Shown here: positions 7,738 through 15,684 of the stretch, piece after piece
How the letters are laid out: every line of letters begins with the position of its first letter
How positions within the stretch are numbered: position 1 is the stretch's first letter
Origin: Nonomuraea guangzhouensis
GTDB lineage: Bacteria > Actinomycetota > Actinomycetes > Streptosporangiales > Streptosporangiaceae
Length of the DNA stretch: 64,000 nucleotides
Direction of reading: 5' to 3'
Assembly (NCBI RefSeq): GCF_019396345.1
Contig: NZ_JAHKRM010000003.1
Coordinates: forward strand, 62,001 to 126,000
Position numbers and translations under genes: made by a program
The notes under the pieces: generated by a model
Database searches by the model: none
What the model saw: only the letters and a program-made list of their open reading frames with translations
Told to the model about the DNA's origin: nothing

Positions 7738-8811
7738 TCAGCGCTCCTGACGCTCCTTCTCCAGATCGGGGAAGGCGGCCGACGGGTCCTCCACACCCTG
7801 TGTGAGCTGGCGGGGCCCGTTGGGGCTCTCGGCGTCCTGGGCGTCGGCCACGGCCTCCGCCGCCGCCTCCGAGGCCCGGGCGACTTCCTCGTCCGCCGCC
7901 GAGCTCTCCGGCATGTCGTCCCGTGTCGCCGCCGACCTGGGCAGTGCTTCGGTGAACGCCTTCTGCACGCCCTGCAGCGCCGAGGTGACCTCGCTGGGGA
8001 TCACCCAGAAGGTGTTGCCGGGACCCTGGGCGAGCTGCGGCAGCATCTGCAGATACTGATAGGCGAGCAGCTGGGGGTCGGGATCGTTGCGGTGGACCGC
8101 CTGGAAGACCTGGTCGATGGCCCGCGACTGGCCCTCCGCCTCCAGGATGGCCGCGGTGCGCTGGCCTTCGGCGCGCAGGATGCGGCTCTGCTTGTCGCCT
8201 TCGGCGGTGAGGATCTGCGACTGGCGCTGGCCTTCGGCGTTGAGGATCGCCGCCCGCTTGTCACGCTCGGCCCGCATCTGCTTCTCCATCGCGTCCTTGA
8301 TGGTCTTCGGCGGGTCGATGGCCTTGACCTCCACGCGGTTGACGCGGATGCCCCACTTGCCGGTGGCCTCGTCGAGCACGCCGCGCAGCTGGCTGTTGAT
8401 GTGGTCGCGGGAGGTGAGCGTCTTCTCCAGGTCCATGGCGCCGATGACGTTACGCATGGTGGTGACAGTGAGCTGCTCTATCGCCTGGAGGTAGTTGGCG
8501 ATCTCGTAGGCCGCCGCCCGGGGATCGGTGACCTGGAAGTAGATGACGTTGTCGATCTCGACGACCAGGTTGTCCTCGGTGATGACCGGCTGTGGGCGGA
8601 AGGTCACGACCTGCTCGCGCAGGTCGATCATCGAGTAGACGCGGTCGACGTACGGGATGACGAAGTTGAGTCCCGGCTTCAGCGTACGGTTGTAGCGGCC
8701 GAGGCGCTCGACGTTGCGGGCGCGTGCCTGGGGCACGATCCGCACGGCCTTGAGCACCGTGAACACCGCGAAGAGTATGACGAGCAGTCCGACCACCAAC
8801 AGCGGATCCAT
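7738..8811 (-). CDS. SPFH/band 7 (slipin/stomatin-like) membrane protein
   Basis: This 357-residue SPFH-domain protein is anchored by one N-terminal membrane segment (residues about 3-22, LLVVGLLVILFAVFTVL). The band-7 domain is at about 25-200, followed by a coiled-coil with repeated QSQILTAEGDKQS-like heptads (about 205-245). Such proteins form oligomeric microdomain scaffolds and are usually encoded with an NfeD protein, as here. The ATG at 8811 has GGGAG five bases upstream. A GTG at 8817 overlapping the NfeD stop is the alternative. The C-terminus is acidic and probably disordered. Confidence 0.93.
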   Translation of the reverse strand: MDPLLVVGLLVILFAVFTVLKAVRIVPQARARNVERLGRYNRTLKPGLNFVIPYVDRVYSMIDLREQVVTFRPQPVITEDNLVVEIDNVIYFQVTDPRAAAYEIANYLQAIEQLTVTTMRNVIGAMDLEKTLTSRDHINSQLRGVLDEATGKWGIRVNRVEVKAIDPPKTIKDAMEKQMRAERDKRAAILNAEGQRQSQILTAEGDKQSRILRAEGQRTAAILEAEGQSRAIDQVFQAVHRNDPDPQLLAYQYLQMLPQLAQGPGNTFWVIPSEVTSALQGVQKAFTEALPRSAATRDDMPESSAADEEVARASEAAAEAVADAQDAESPNGPRQLTQGVEDPSAAFPDLEKERQER

Positions 8812-8813
8812 GG

Positions 8814-9245
8814 TCACTCCCGGGGATATACGAGGGCTGTGGCGCCCTCGATCTCTATGACATCGACGGTCGCGCCCGTGGGGATCACCAAGGTCTCGTC
8901 ATAGGCGCGCGCGGACCACTCCTCGCCGCCGATGCGGACCCTGCCCTCGCGTCCAGTGACCTCCGACAGGACGTACGCCTGCCTGCCGACCAGCGCCTCC
9001 ACGCCGAAGCGCTGCAGTTGCGGCTGCTGGAGGTGGCGCAGGGCGACCGGCCGGATCACGATCAGACCGGCCGTGGAAGACAGGGCGAAGACCAGCAGCT
9101 GCAGGGGGACGGGCAGACCGATGGCGGCGGTGGCCGCGGTGAGGAGGGCGGCCGCGCCGAGCAGCCCGAGCGCTGCGGTGACGGTGAAGATCTCCGCCAC
9201 GCCGAGGACGACTGCCAGGATTATCCAGATGATCCATTCATCCAT
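8814..9245 (-). CDS. NfeD family membrane protein
   Basis: This short NfeD protein has 143 residues: two or three membrane segments in the first 70 residues, then a soluble OB-fold domain (residues about 80-140) with the typical LVGRQAYVLSEV and RVRIGGEEWSARA segments. It lacks the N-terminal ClpP-like protease of long NfeD proteins. NfeD proteins partner with SPFH proteins in membrane microdomains, and the gene is directly upstream of the slipin gene, overlapping or 2 bp away depending on its start. No function beyond this scaffold role can be read from sequence. Confidence 0.93.
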   Translation of the reverse strand: MDEWIIWIILAVVLGVAEIFTVTAALGLLGAAALLTAATAAIGLPVPLQLLVFALSSTAGLIVIRPVALRHLQQPQLQRFGVEALVGRQAYVLSEVTGREGRVRIGGEEWSARAYDETLVIPTGATVDVIEIEGATALVYPRE

Positions 9246-9317
9246 GTTCCGGCCCTCCTGATGGCATAACGGGCCTGAGTACTCGGCTGGTTCCCCCCTC
9301 CTACCGTAATGCCGGAA

Positions 9318-10484
9318 TCATTGCTGTGGCAGGGGCGCGGGGCGGTACAAGGCGCTGCCTTGCCGCCACTTCTCCCACGGCAGTTGCCAGAACCCCCAGC
9401 CGTTGTCCCACCGGAGTGGGCGGGCGGTGCCGGTGATCGTCACCGGGTCGCCGCGCAGCGAGGTGGCGAAGAACCAGGCCGCCTGGTCGGGGCGGGCGTT
9501 GACGCAGCCGTGGCTGACGTTCGCGTGGCCCTGGGCCCATATGTTGTTCTTGGCGTGGACATATTCGCCGCTGTTGGAGATGCGCACGGCATGGTCGATC
9601 AGTACGTCGTAGAAGCCGGGCTCGCCCTTGACCCGGCCCGGCGAGATCATCCGGACCGGGTTGCCCTTGTCCATGGTCAGGTGGATGCCGCTGGTCGTGG
9701 TGTATTCGGGGGTGGTGGCCATGCCCGCGCTGATGGCCATGCGCTGCGCGATCCGGTCGCCGCGCCTGACGACCATCTGGTGGGTCCGGGTGTCGACCGA
9801 GCTGGACTGCTCGCGGCCCACGGTGAAGGCGAACGTGCGGTCGGTCACGCCGTAGACGCCGGGCGCCATGCGCACTCCGGTCAGGTGGGCCGTGACCGCG
9901 ATCTGCTGATCCGGCGTCCAGAAGTCGCGGGTGCGATAGATCACCCGGGTGTCGCCGACCCAGCGCCACGCGCCCTCGGTGGTGGGTTTGACCTCCAGCG
10001 CCCGCTCCACGGCCGCCTTGTCGCGCACCGGGGTGTCGAAGTCGAGAATGATCGGCATGCCGACGCCGACGGTCTCGCCCGGCATCGGGGTGACGGCGGC
10101 GACCTGGAACGTGTGGCCGGCGTCGCGGGTGCGGAAGCGGCCCATGGCCACCGTCGACGGGGCGCCTGAACGCGCAGCGGTGGCGGTCACCGTGTATTCG
10201 GACCCGGGGGCCAGCGTCCAGGAGGAGCGCCAGGTCGTACGGGACGCGTCGAGCGTGCCCGGCACCGGCGCGCCCGCCACGAAGGCGAGCACCTGGCTGA
10301 GCTTGCCGCCCTGCGCCTTGACGACCAGGCCCTGATCCGGGCGGGCGCGCACCGCGTCGAAGGCCGGGGAGATCTGGACGACGGGTGGCGCGGGCGTCGG
10401 CCGCTCGGCGGTTACCGAGCCGCAGCCCGCGGTGAGAGAGGTGAGGAGTAGGGCCACGAGAAAGGTGGCCGCGGCGCGCCGCAT
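9318..10484 (-). CDS. L,D-transpeptidase lipoprotein (YkuD domain with Ig-like domains)
   Basis: This 388-residue exported enzyme cross-links peptidoglycan by 3-3 bonds. It begins with a lipoprotein signal (MRRAAATFLVALLLTSLTAGC; the lipobox LTAGC predicts acylation of C20). Two Ig-like domains (about 35-140 and 145-225) follow, in the layout of mycobacterial LdtMt2. The YkuD catalytic domain is at about 230-355, with the motif SHGCVNA and catalytic C327. A conserved tryptophan-rich C-terminal tail ends the protein. It stands alone between the NfeD and fah genes. Confidence 0.95.
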   Translation of the reverse strand: MRRAAATFLVALLLTSLTAGCGSVTAERPTPAPPVVQISPAFDAVRARPDQGLVVKAQGGKLSQVLAFVAGAPVPGTLDASRTTWRSSWTLAPGSEYTVTATAARSGAPSTVAMGRFRTRDAGHTFQVAAVTPMPGETVGVGMPIILDFDTPVRDKAAVERALEVKPTTEGAWRWVGDTRVIYRTRDFWTPDQQIAVTAHLTGVRMAPGVYGVTDRTFAFTVGREQSSSVDTRTHQMVVRRGDRIAQRMAISAGMATTPEYTTTSGIHLTMDKGNPVRMISPGRVKGEPGFYDVLIDHAVRISNSGEYVHAKNNIWAQGHANVSHGCVNARPDQAAWFFATSLRGDPVTITGTARPLRWDNGWGFWQLPWEKWRQGSALYRPAPLPQQ

Positions 10485-10554
10485 CTCAATCCTGCTTTCC
10501 GGGAAGGGGATATCCAGGTTAGCGGGGAGTCACTGAATGAGCACGTCGAGTCAC

Positions 10555-11658
10555 CTATCGGATGGTTCCGGAAACCTCCCCCAATGTGCGGCCGCCGGCC
10601 GTGGCTCTGATCGTCACGGTGTCGCCGTCCTCCAGGAATGTCCTGGTCTCTCCTCCGGCGAGCTTTATCGGATCGGTGCCGTTCCAGGTCAACTCGATGA
10701 GCGAACCCCGCTCCTCGCGCTGCGCGCCGGAGATCGTGCCGCTGGCGAACAGGTCGCCGGTCCGCAGGGAAGCGCCGTTGACCGTCATGTGGGCGAGCAT
10801 CTGGTCCGGCGTCCAGTACATGGCGGAGTACGGCGGGCGGGACACGACCTCGCCGTTGAGCGACACCTCGACGGAGACGTCCAGCCCCCAGTCGCTCTGC
10901 CTGCGCAGGTAGTCGAGCGGTTCGGGATCCTGCGCGCGGCCGGGTATCCGGGGCAGCGCCTCCAGCGGCGTGATCCACGGCGAGATCGAGGTGGCGAACG
11001 ACTTGCCGAGGAACGGCCCGAGCGGCACGTACTCCCACGCCTGGATGTCGCGCGCGCTCCAGTCGTTGACCAGCGTCACCCCGAACACGTGGTCCTCGAA
11101 GGCCCCGGCGGGCGCGCCGAGCTCGGACGGCACGCCGACCACGAAGCCCAGCTCGGCTTCGATGTCGAGCTTGGCGGACGGCCCGAACCGCCCGGCCCCG
11201 AGCTGGCCGTGCGGCCGGGTGATCGGGGTCCCGGCTACCACGACCGTGCCCGCCCGGCCGTGGTAGCCGATCGGCAGATGCCGCCAGTTGGGCAGCAGCC
11301 CCTCGGTGCCGGGCCGGAAAATCCGGCCGACATTGGTGGCGTGCTCCAGCGAGCAGTAGAAGTCGACGTAGTCGGCCACCTCGAACGGCATGTGCAGCCG
11401 CACCTGGTCCAGCGGGACCAGGTGTGGCTCGGTGATCGCGAGGTCGGAGGTGAGCTTGTTGACGATCAGGGTCCTGGTGTCGTGCCAGGCGGTGCGCCCC
11501 CTGGCCATGAAGGGGTTGAGGGTGGGCGCGGCGAACACCTCGTCGTGCAGCGCGGCGGCCAGGTCGAGGACCCGGTCGCCGTAGCGCACGCCCACCCGTG
11601 GCGCCTCGCCGCGCCGGGAGAACACCCCGTAGGGCAGGTTGTCGGCACCCCAGGTCAC
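10555..11658 (-). CDS. fahA: Fumarylacetoacetase
   Basis: This 367-residue enzyme hydrolyses fumarylacetoacetate to fumarate and acetoacetate, the last step of tyrosine/homogentisate breakdown. Typical segments are visible: DFYCSLEHATNVG, LPIGYHGRAGTVV, the metal-binding LDIEAELGFVVG, and LVNDWSARDIQAWEYVPLGP. The start is a GTG overlapping the stop of the unknown gene upstream (GTGA) with a GAGGAGGAC ribosome binding site. The open frame upstream of it is antisense noise. It is the third gene of the hmgA-unknown-fah operon. The intermediate isomerase is not encoded in the window. Confidence 0.95.
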   Translation of the reverse strand: MTWGADNLPYGVFSRRGEAPRVGVRYGDRVLDLAAALHDEVFAAPTLNPFMARGRTAWHDTRTLIVNKLTSDLAITEPHLVPLDQVRLHMPFEVADYVDFYCSLEHATNVGRIFRPGTEGLLPNWRHLPIGYHGRAGTVVVAGTPITRPHGQLGAGRFGPSAKLDIEAELGFVVGVPSELGAPAGAFEDHVFGVTLVNDWSARDIQAWEYVPLGPFLGKSFATSISPWITPLEALPRIPGRAQDPEPLDYLRRQSDWGLDVSVEVSLNGEVVSRPPYSAMYWTPDQMLAHMTVNGASLRTGDLFASGTISGAQREERGSLIELTWNGTDPIKLAGGETRTFLEDGDTVTIRATAGGRTLGEVSGTIR

Positions 11659-12410
11659 GCGTCCTCCTCGATCAGTCCCAGCGTTCGCAGGTCGTCCAGC
11701 GGGGCCCCGGTGTTGCACGAGCCGTAGCTCACCAGCAGCGCCCTGGCCCGTTCCGCCGTCTCCTCGGACACGGCGCGGGCCAGCTGGACGAGGTGGCCCA
11801 CATCCGTGGTGCGCAGCACGGGCACGGGGTCGCGCTGCTCCACGGCCTCACAGACGGCGAGCAGCAGGTTGAGGAAGCCGTGCCGGTCGACGCCGAGCGT
11901 GGGGTCGAAATGACGTACGGCGTGATGCAGACCGGCGGTGGCCTTGAACGGTATGTCGTGCTCCGCGCAGAACCGGATGAATGCCCCGAGATGCTCGGCC
12001 GGTGGGAAGGCTTCGGCGGTCAGGCCGCCGCAGCGCACCTTGAGCGCGGCGCCCTTGGGCACGTCGGCGACGTACTTCCCGGCGGGCACCTCGACGAACA
12101 ACCGCACGTCCGGCGGGAGGCCGCCTGCGGGCAGCAGCGCGAGGGCGTCCACGCGTATCTCGACCGAGTCCACGGGCAGATCGTCGAACGGCGGGATCTC
12201 CGGCGTGTCCACGATCAGCCCGATCCGGCGCGGCGGGGCGTCCTCGCGGCGCAGCCCGTCGAGGCGGCTGGCGGGGCAGAGGAAGCGGTGGGTCAGCACC
12301 TGGGAGGCCCGCTCCTGGTCGCGCTGGTGGCGGGCCAGCGCTTCTGACATGTGCAGGGAGGTCGGCGGGAACAGGCCGGCGTCGTCGACCAGCGCGATGT
12401 AGAGCATCAT
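11655..12410 (-). CDS. Conserved protein of unknown function inside the homogentisate operon
   Basis: This protein has about 251 residues, no membrane segment and no signal. The chosen ATG at 12410 overlaps the hmgA stop (ATGA); an in-frame ATG at 12425 inside hmgA is less likely. Segments such as RLFVEVPAG, ALKVRCGGL and FKATAGLHHAVRHFD alternate predicted strands and helices, which suggests a TIM-barrel-like fold; that is only an impression. It is overlapped by hmgA upstream and fah downstream, so it is co-expressed with homogentisate catabolism. It could act on an intermediate such as maleylacetoacetate, whose isomerase is otherwise missing here. No catalytic motif is recognised. Confidence 0.75.
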   Translation of the reverse strand: MMLYIALVDDAGLFPPTSLHMSEALARHQRDQERASQVLTHRFLCPASRLDGLRREDAPPRRIGLIVDTPEIPPFDDLPVDSVEIRVDALALLPAGGLPPDVRLFVEVPAGKYVADVPKGAALKVRCGGLTAEAFPPAEHLGAFIRFCAEHDIPFKATAGLHHAVRHFDPTLGVDRHGFLNLLLAVCEAVEQRDPVPVLRTTDVGHLVQLARAVSEETAERARALLVSYGSCNTGAPLDDLRTLGLIEEDA

Positions 12411-13576
12411 CGGGCCCAAGTCCATGCGTAGCCGGGGTCCTCGCAGGTCAGAGCCGCCTGGCCGAGGTCGAGCGGGCGGAAGGTGTCGACCATCACGGCC
12501 ATCTCGCTGGTGGTCGTGATGCCGCGGCTGACCGCGTCGATGACCGCCTCCACCGCCCCGGGCTGCGGACCGTGCGTGAAGCCGGCCGGATGCAGCGAGA
12601 TCGAGCCGACGTCGATGCCGGAGCCCTTGCGGGCCGAGTAGTCGCCGCCCACGTAGAACATGAACTCGTCGGAGTCGACGTTGTGGTGGTTGTAGGGGAT
12701 CGGTATGGACTCGGGGTGGAAGTCCAGCGGACGCGGGCAGAACGAGCAGACCACGAACCCCGGCCCCTCGAACGTCTGGTGGACCGGCGGCGGCGCGTGC
12801 GTCTTCTTCACGATCGGCTCGAAGTCATTGATGTTGAACGCGAACGGGTACAGGTAGCCGTCCCAGCCGACCACGTCGAACGGGTGGTTACGGTAGACCA
12901 GCCTGGTGAGCCCGCCCCGGGTGCGGACCAGCACCGGGACCTCCTCGCCCTCGACGACGAGCGGCTCGGCCGGACTCCGCAGGTCGCGCTCGCAGTAGGG
13001 GGCGTGCTCCAGGAACTGCCCGTACTGGGAGAGATAGCGCTTGGGCGGCCTGATGTGCCCGGCCGCCTCGATGGCCAGCACGCTGACCTGCCCGTCGGGC
13101 ACCCACCGGTGGATCGTGCCGGTCGGGATGACGATGTAGTCGCCCGCGCCGGCCTCGATGACGCCGTACGTCGACTCGAAGCGGGCCCGGCCCGCCTGGA
13201 CGTACACGCACTCGTCGCCCATGGAGTTGCGGTAGAGCTCGCTGGGCCGGTCGCTGGTGGCGTACGACAACCGGACGTCGGCGTTGCCGGCCAGCTGCAT
13301 CCGCCCCGCCACCAGGTCGCCCGCGCTGCCGAGGTCCTGGGTGCGGAAGTGGCGCGGCGACAGCGGCAGGTTCGGCTCCAGGCGGACGTCCGCCGGCGGC
13401 GTGACGGCCTCGGCCTTGACGATCGCGGTCGGCAGGTAACGGTGGTAGAGCAGCGAGGAGTCGGACGAGAAGCCTTCCTCGCCCATCAGCTCCTCGGCGT
13501 AGAGACCGCCGTCGGGCCGCCTGAACTGGGTGTGCCGCTTACGGGGCACCTCGCCCACGACGCGGTAGTAAGGCAT
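12407..13576 (-). CDS. hmgA: Homogentisate 1,2-dioxygenase
   Basis: This 389-residue cupin-type non-heme iron dioxygenase opens the ring of homogentisate to maleylacetoacetate. The C-terminal half holds the iron ligands in PYNHHNVDSDEFMFY and the later HPAGFTHGPQPG segment. The length is slightly shorter than the roughly 430-residue eukaryotic enzyme but usual for actinobacterial forms. It is the first gene of the operon, with a 76-bp leader after the repeated sequence that contains overlapping inverted repeats, probable operators of the upstream IclR regulator. Expression is likely induced by tyrosine or phenylacetate-derived homogentisate. Confidence 0.95.
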   Translation of the reverse strand: MPYYRVVGEVPRKRHTQFRRPDGGLYAEELMGEEGFSSDSSLLYHRYLPTAIVKAEAVTPPADVRLEPNLPLSPRHFRTQDLGSAGDLVAGRMQLAGNADVRLSYATSDRPSELYRNSMGDECVYVQAGRARFESTYGVIEAGAGDYIVIPTGTIHRWVPDGQVSVLAIEAAGHIRPPKRYLSQYGQFLEHAPYCERDLRSPAEPLVVEGEEVPVLVRTRGGLTRLVYRNHPFDVVGWDGYLYPFAFNINDFEPIVKKTHAPPPVHQTFEGPGFVVCSFCPRPLDFHPESIPIPYNHHNVDSDEFMFYVGGDYSARKGSGIDVGSISLHPAGFTHGPQPGAVEAVIDAVSRGITTTSEMAVMVDTFRPLDLGQAALTCEDPGYAWTWAR

Positions 13577-13591
13577 CGTCGCCTCCAGAGC

Positions 13592-13616
13592 GTCCGCTTA
13601 TCGGACATCTGTGTCC
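13592..13616. promoter_or_regulatory. Overlapping inverted repeats upstream of hmgA, candidate IclR operator
   Basis: Two inverted repeats share the bases CGGAC: GTCCG-CTTAT-CGGAC (13592-13606) and GGACA-TCTG-TGTCC (13603-13616). They lie 16-40 bp upstream of the hmgA start, where a repressor would block transcription. The IclR family gene directly upstream makes it the most likely binder. Confidence 0.5.
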
Positions 13617-13652
13617 TCTATCTGCAACTACCGTCCGCCATCGGGCGGGCGA

Positions 13653-13722
13653 TGTCAACCCAGCGCGCCGTCCAGCTCGGCGGCGGCTGTCAACCCAGCG
13701 CGCCGGCCAGCTCGGCGGCGGC
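13653..13722. repeat. 35-bp tandem duplication covering the 3' end of the IclR gene
   Basis: Two adjacent 35-bp copies (13653-13687 and 13688-13722) differ at a single base. The second copy contains the last codons and TGA of the IclR gene; the first copy lies just beyond the stop. The duplication therefore leaves the protein intact and extends the region between the IclR gene and hmgA. Confidence 0.95.
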
Positions 13723-14319
13723 CTCGACCACGCGCAGCCCGGCCGACTCGTCGAGCGACCCGAACGTCACCACGCCGACCGACGCCTCCAGCCACGGCAC
13801 CCCGGTAACGGGCGCGGCGATGCCCCGCGCGCCCTCCTGCAACTGCCCCTCCGTCACCAGATAGTCGTCGCGGCCCTCGCGCAGCGCCAGGATCGCCTGC
13901 CCGGCGGCGCCCCGCAGCAGGGAGTGACGCGACCCTTCCCGGTAGGCCACGTGCATGTTCGTCCACGACGGCTCGACCACCGCCACGGCCAGCCCGTCGT
14001 CGCCCTCCGCCACGGTCAGGTGCGCGGTCGCGCCCACGTCCTCGGCGAGCCGCCGCAGCGTCGGCAGCGCCGCCGCGCGAAGCAGCGGTTGTACGGCCTG
14101 AGCCAGCACGAGCACCCCGAACCCGAGATGCACCCGCCCCTCGGCGTCCCGGCGCACGAACCCCTCGCTCAGCAGCGTGGTCACCAGCCGGTACACCACC
14201 GGCCGCGACAGCGACAGCTCGGCGCTCAGCTCGGTAGGGGTCCGCCCGCCCTTGCCGTCGGCGAGCAGCCTCAGCAGGCGGAGCCCACGTTCCAGGGTCT
14301 GGGCGGATTCAGCGGCCAT
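13690..14319 (-). CDS. IclR family transcriptional regulator
   Basis: This 209-residue regulator has an N-terminal winged helix-turn-helix (about residues 5-65; TPTELSAELSLSRPVVYRLV) and a C-terminal effector-binding domain (about 75-205) with TAHLTVAEGDDG and GAAGQAILA segments. It is slightly short for IclR (about 250). The ATG at 14319 is the natural start; the frame is open much further upstream but that part is antisense to the secreted protein gene. It is transcribed towards hmgA and probably controls the homogentisate operon, binding the inverted repeats at 13592-13616. Confidence 0.92.
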   Translation of the reverse strand: MAAESAQTLERGLRLLRLLADGKGGRTPTELSAELSLSRPVVYRLVTTLLSEGFVRRDAEGRVHLGFGVLVLAQAVQPLLRAAALPTLRRLAEDVGATAHLTVAEGDDGLAVAVVEPSWTNMHVAYREGSRHSLLRGAAGQAILALREGRDDYLVTEGQLQEGARGIAAPVTGVPWLEASVGVVTFGSLDESAGLRVVEAAAELAGALG

Positions 14320-14400
14320 GAGCCGATTATCTACGCGTGAGCCAGGAGTAACGCTGCGCGGTGCCGGGGTACGTATCGGGGAGACAGACCGGGGGGCGAA

Positions 14401-15030
14401 ATGCGGCTGACGTGGGGATTGGTTGTTGCCGGGTTGGGATTGTGCGCGTTGGTTCCCGCGCTGCCGGTCACGCGGACCGTGGCCGTGTCGAGCGACCTGC
14501 CCGTCCTGCACGTTGATCCCCCGACCAAGCGGCTCGTCGAGACCGTCTTCTACGTCACGCAGGGCATCGAGGTGGATGATCACCTGATGCCGTTCGAGGA
14601 CGACGTCACGATCCGCCCCGCCGCCCTCGCACCGGGCGTGACCTTGGACGCCGCGGGCCGGCTGCACGGCATCCCCCAGCGTCCCGGTACCTTCGCCGTG
14701 CCCGTCCAGCTCTGCCGTGGCCAGGACTGCGCCGATCAGCAGATCACGATCGTCGTGCTGCGGAACCTGCCCTGGCAGCCGAGCGAGCTGGCCTTCCCCG
14801 GCAAGGTGGGCAACCGTTACGACGAGCAGATCACGATCGAGGGCGGCCCCACGGGCGTGCCACCCACGTTCTCCGTCACCGACCACGGCAAGCTGCCGAA
14901 AGGCGTCACGATCGGCCCCGACGGTCACATCGGCGGCATCCCGGAGTCCGCCGGGGTGTCCGAGGTGCCCGTACGTATCTGTGTGGCGGGCAACTGCGCG
15001 GGCGTGGTGGTGACGCTGATCGTCGTCTGA
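14401..15030 (+). CDS. Secreted protein with two putative Ig-like (He_PIG) repeats
   Basis: This 209-residue protein has an N-terminal signal-like hydrophobic segment (residues 3-25) and two similar domains of about 75 residues. Each domain ends in a GVTLDAAGRLHGIP-like motif, then a strand, then a Cys-x4-Cys pair (LCRGQDC and ICVAGNC). The pattern phrase 'GVT...DG.I.GIP...G...VPV..C' is typical of putative Ig domains of the He_PIG type in surface proteins. It is probably exported and may bind carbohydrate or protein partners. It is divergent from the IclR gene and has no obvious functional neighbour. Confidence 0.75.
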   Translation: MRLTWGLVVAGLGLCALVPALPVTRTVAVSSDLPVLHVDPPTKRLVETVFYVTQGIEVDDHLMPFEDDVTIRPAALAPGVTLDAAGRLHGIPQRPGTFAVPVQLCRGQDCADQQITIVVLRNLPWQPSELAFPGKVGNRYDEQITIEGGPTGVPPTFSVTDHGKLPKGVTIGPDGHIGGIPESAGVSEVPVRICVAGNCAGVVVTLIVV

Positions 15031-15132
15031 CGGTAGTGCCAGCCTGACCAGCCATTCGGGGGACGGCGTGCCTGATCCGGCGGGGTCGCGCGGCGCACAC
15101 TTGCCAGGAAGCGATCACCCTGGAGGCCCGTC

Positions 15133-15684
15133 ATGACCATGCTCAAGCCCCGCTCGGCGCCGAACCCCACCGAGCCGCCCCCCACCGAGCCGCCCCCCAC
15201 CGTGCAGGCCGCCGCCACGCTGTGGCTGGTCGCGGTCGCGGCAGGGGTGTTCGAGACCGTCCTGGTCGTCGGCGACCTGCTGTCCTCGGGGACGGCCTCG
15301 GCGGGCGAGTTGCTGTCCGGAGTCGGGATCCGGCTCGTCGTCTTCGTCACGGCCGTCTTCCTGGCGCTGCGGCTCAGGCGGGGCGCGAACTGGGCCCGCT
15401 GGACGCTGGCGGTGACGCTGGGCGTGTTCGGCACGCTCTCGCTGGTCATCGGGCCCATCCAATGGCTGATGGACGGCCACTCCGTCGCCGAGGCGTTCGC
15501 CGGGGCCGACGCGATGGGCCTGATGTTCGCCGGCAGCCGGGTGCTGCACGTGCTGGCCGTGCTCGGCGCCGTGACGCTGATGTTCCAGCCGAGGGCCAAC
15601 GCGTACTTCCGCTCGGCCCGGCGCGACCTGGCCGAGGACGACTCAGCCCGGCACGCTCTCGGCGACCGGATCGGGCGCGCGTAG
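15133..15684 (+). CDS. Four-helix integral membrane protein, unknown function
   Basis: This 183-residue protein has a short proline-rich N-terminus containing a tandem PTEPP repeat (15-bp DNA units at 15166-15195), then about four hydrophobic segments (roughly residues 27-48, 60-82, 90-112 and 130-152), and a charged C-terminal tail. There is no recognised family motif. The coding sequence ends 42 bp inside the convergent MFS gene. The start could be ATG 15133 (MTM) or ATG 15139; the GGAGG at 15122-15126 supports 15133. Confidence 0.7.
   Translation: MTMLKPRSAPNPTEPPPTEPPPTVQAAATLWLVAVAAGVFETVLVVGDLLSSGTASAGELLSGVGIRLVVFVTAVFLALRLRRGANWARWTLAVTLGVFGTLSLVIGPIQWLMDGHSVAEAFAGADAMGLMFAGSRVLHVLAVLGAVTLMFQPRANAYFRSARRDLAEDDSARHALGDRIGRA

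Noticed and set aside
13653-13722. Attachment site or CRISPR repeat
   Set aside because: Only two adjacent copies with no spacers and no mobile gene nearby; explained as a tandem duplication.
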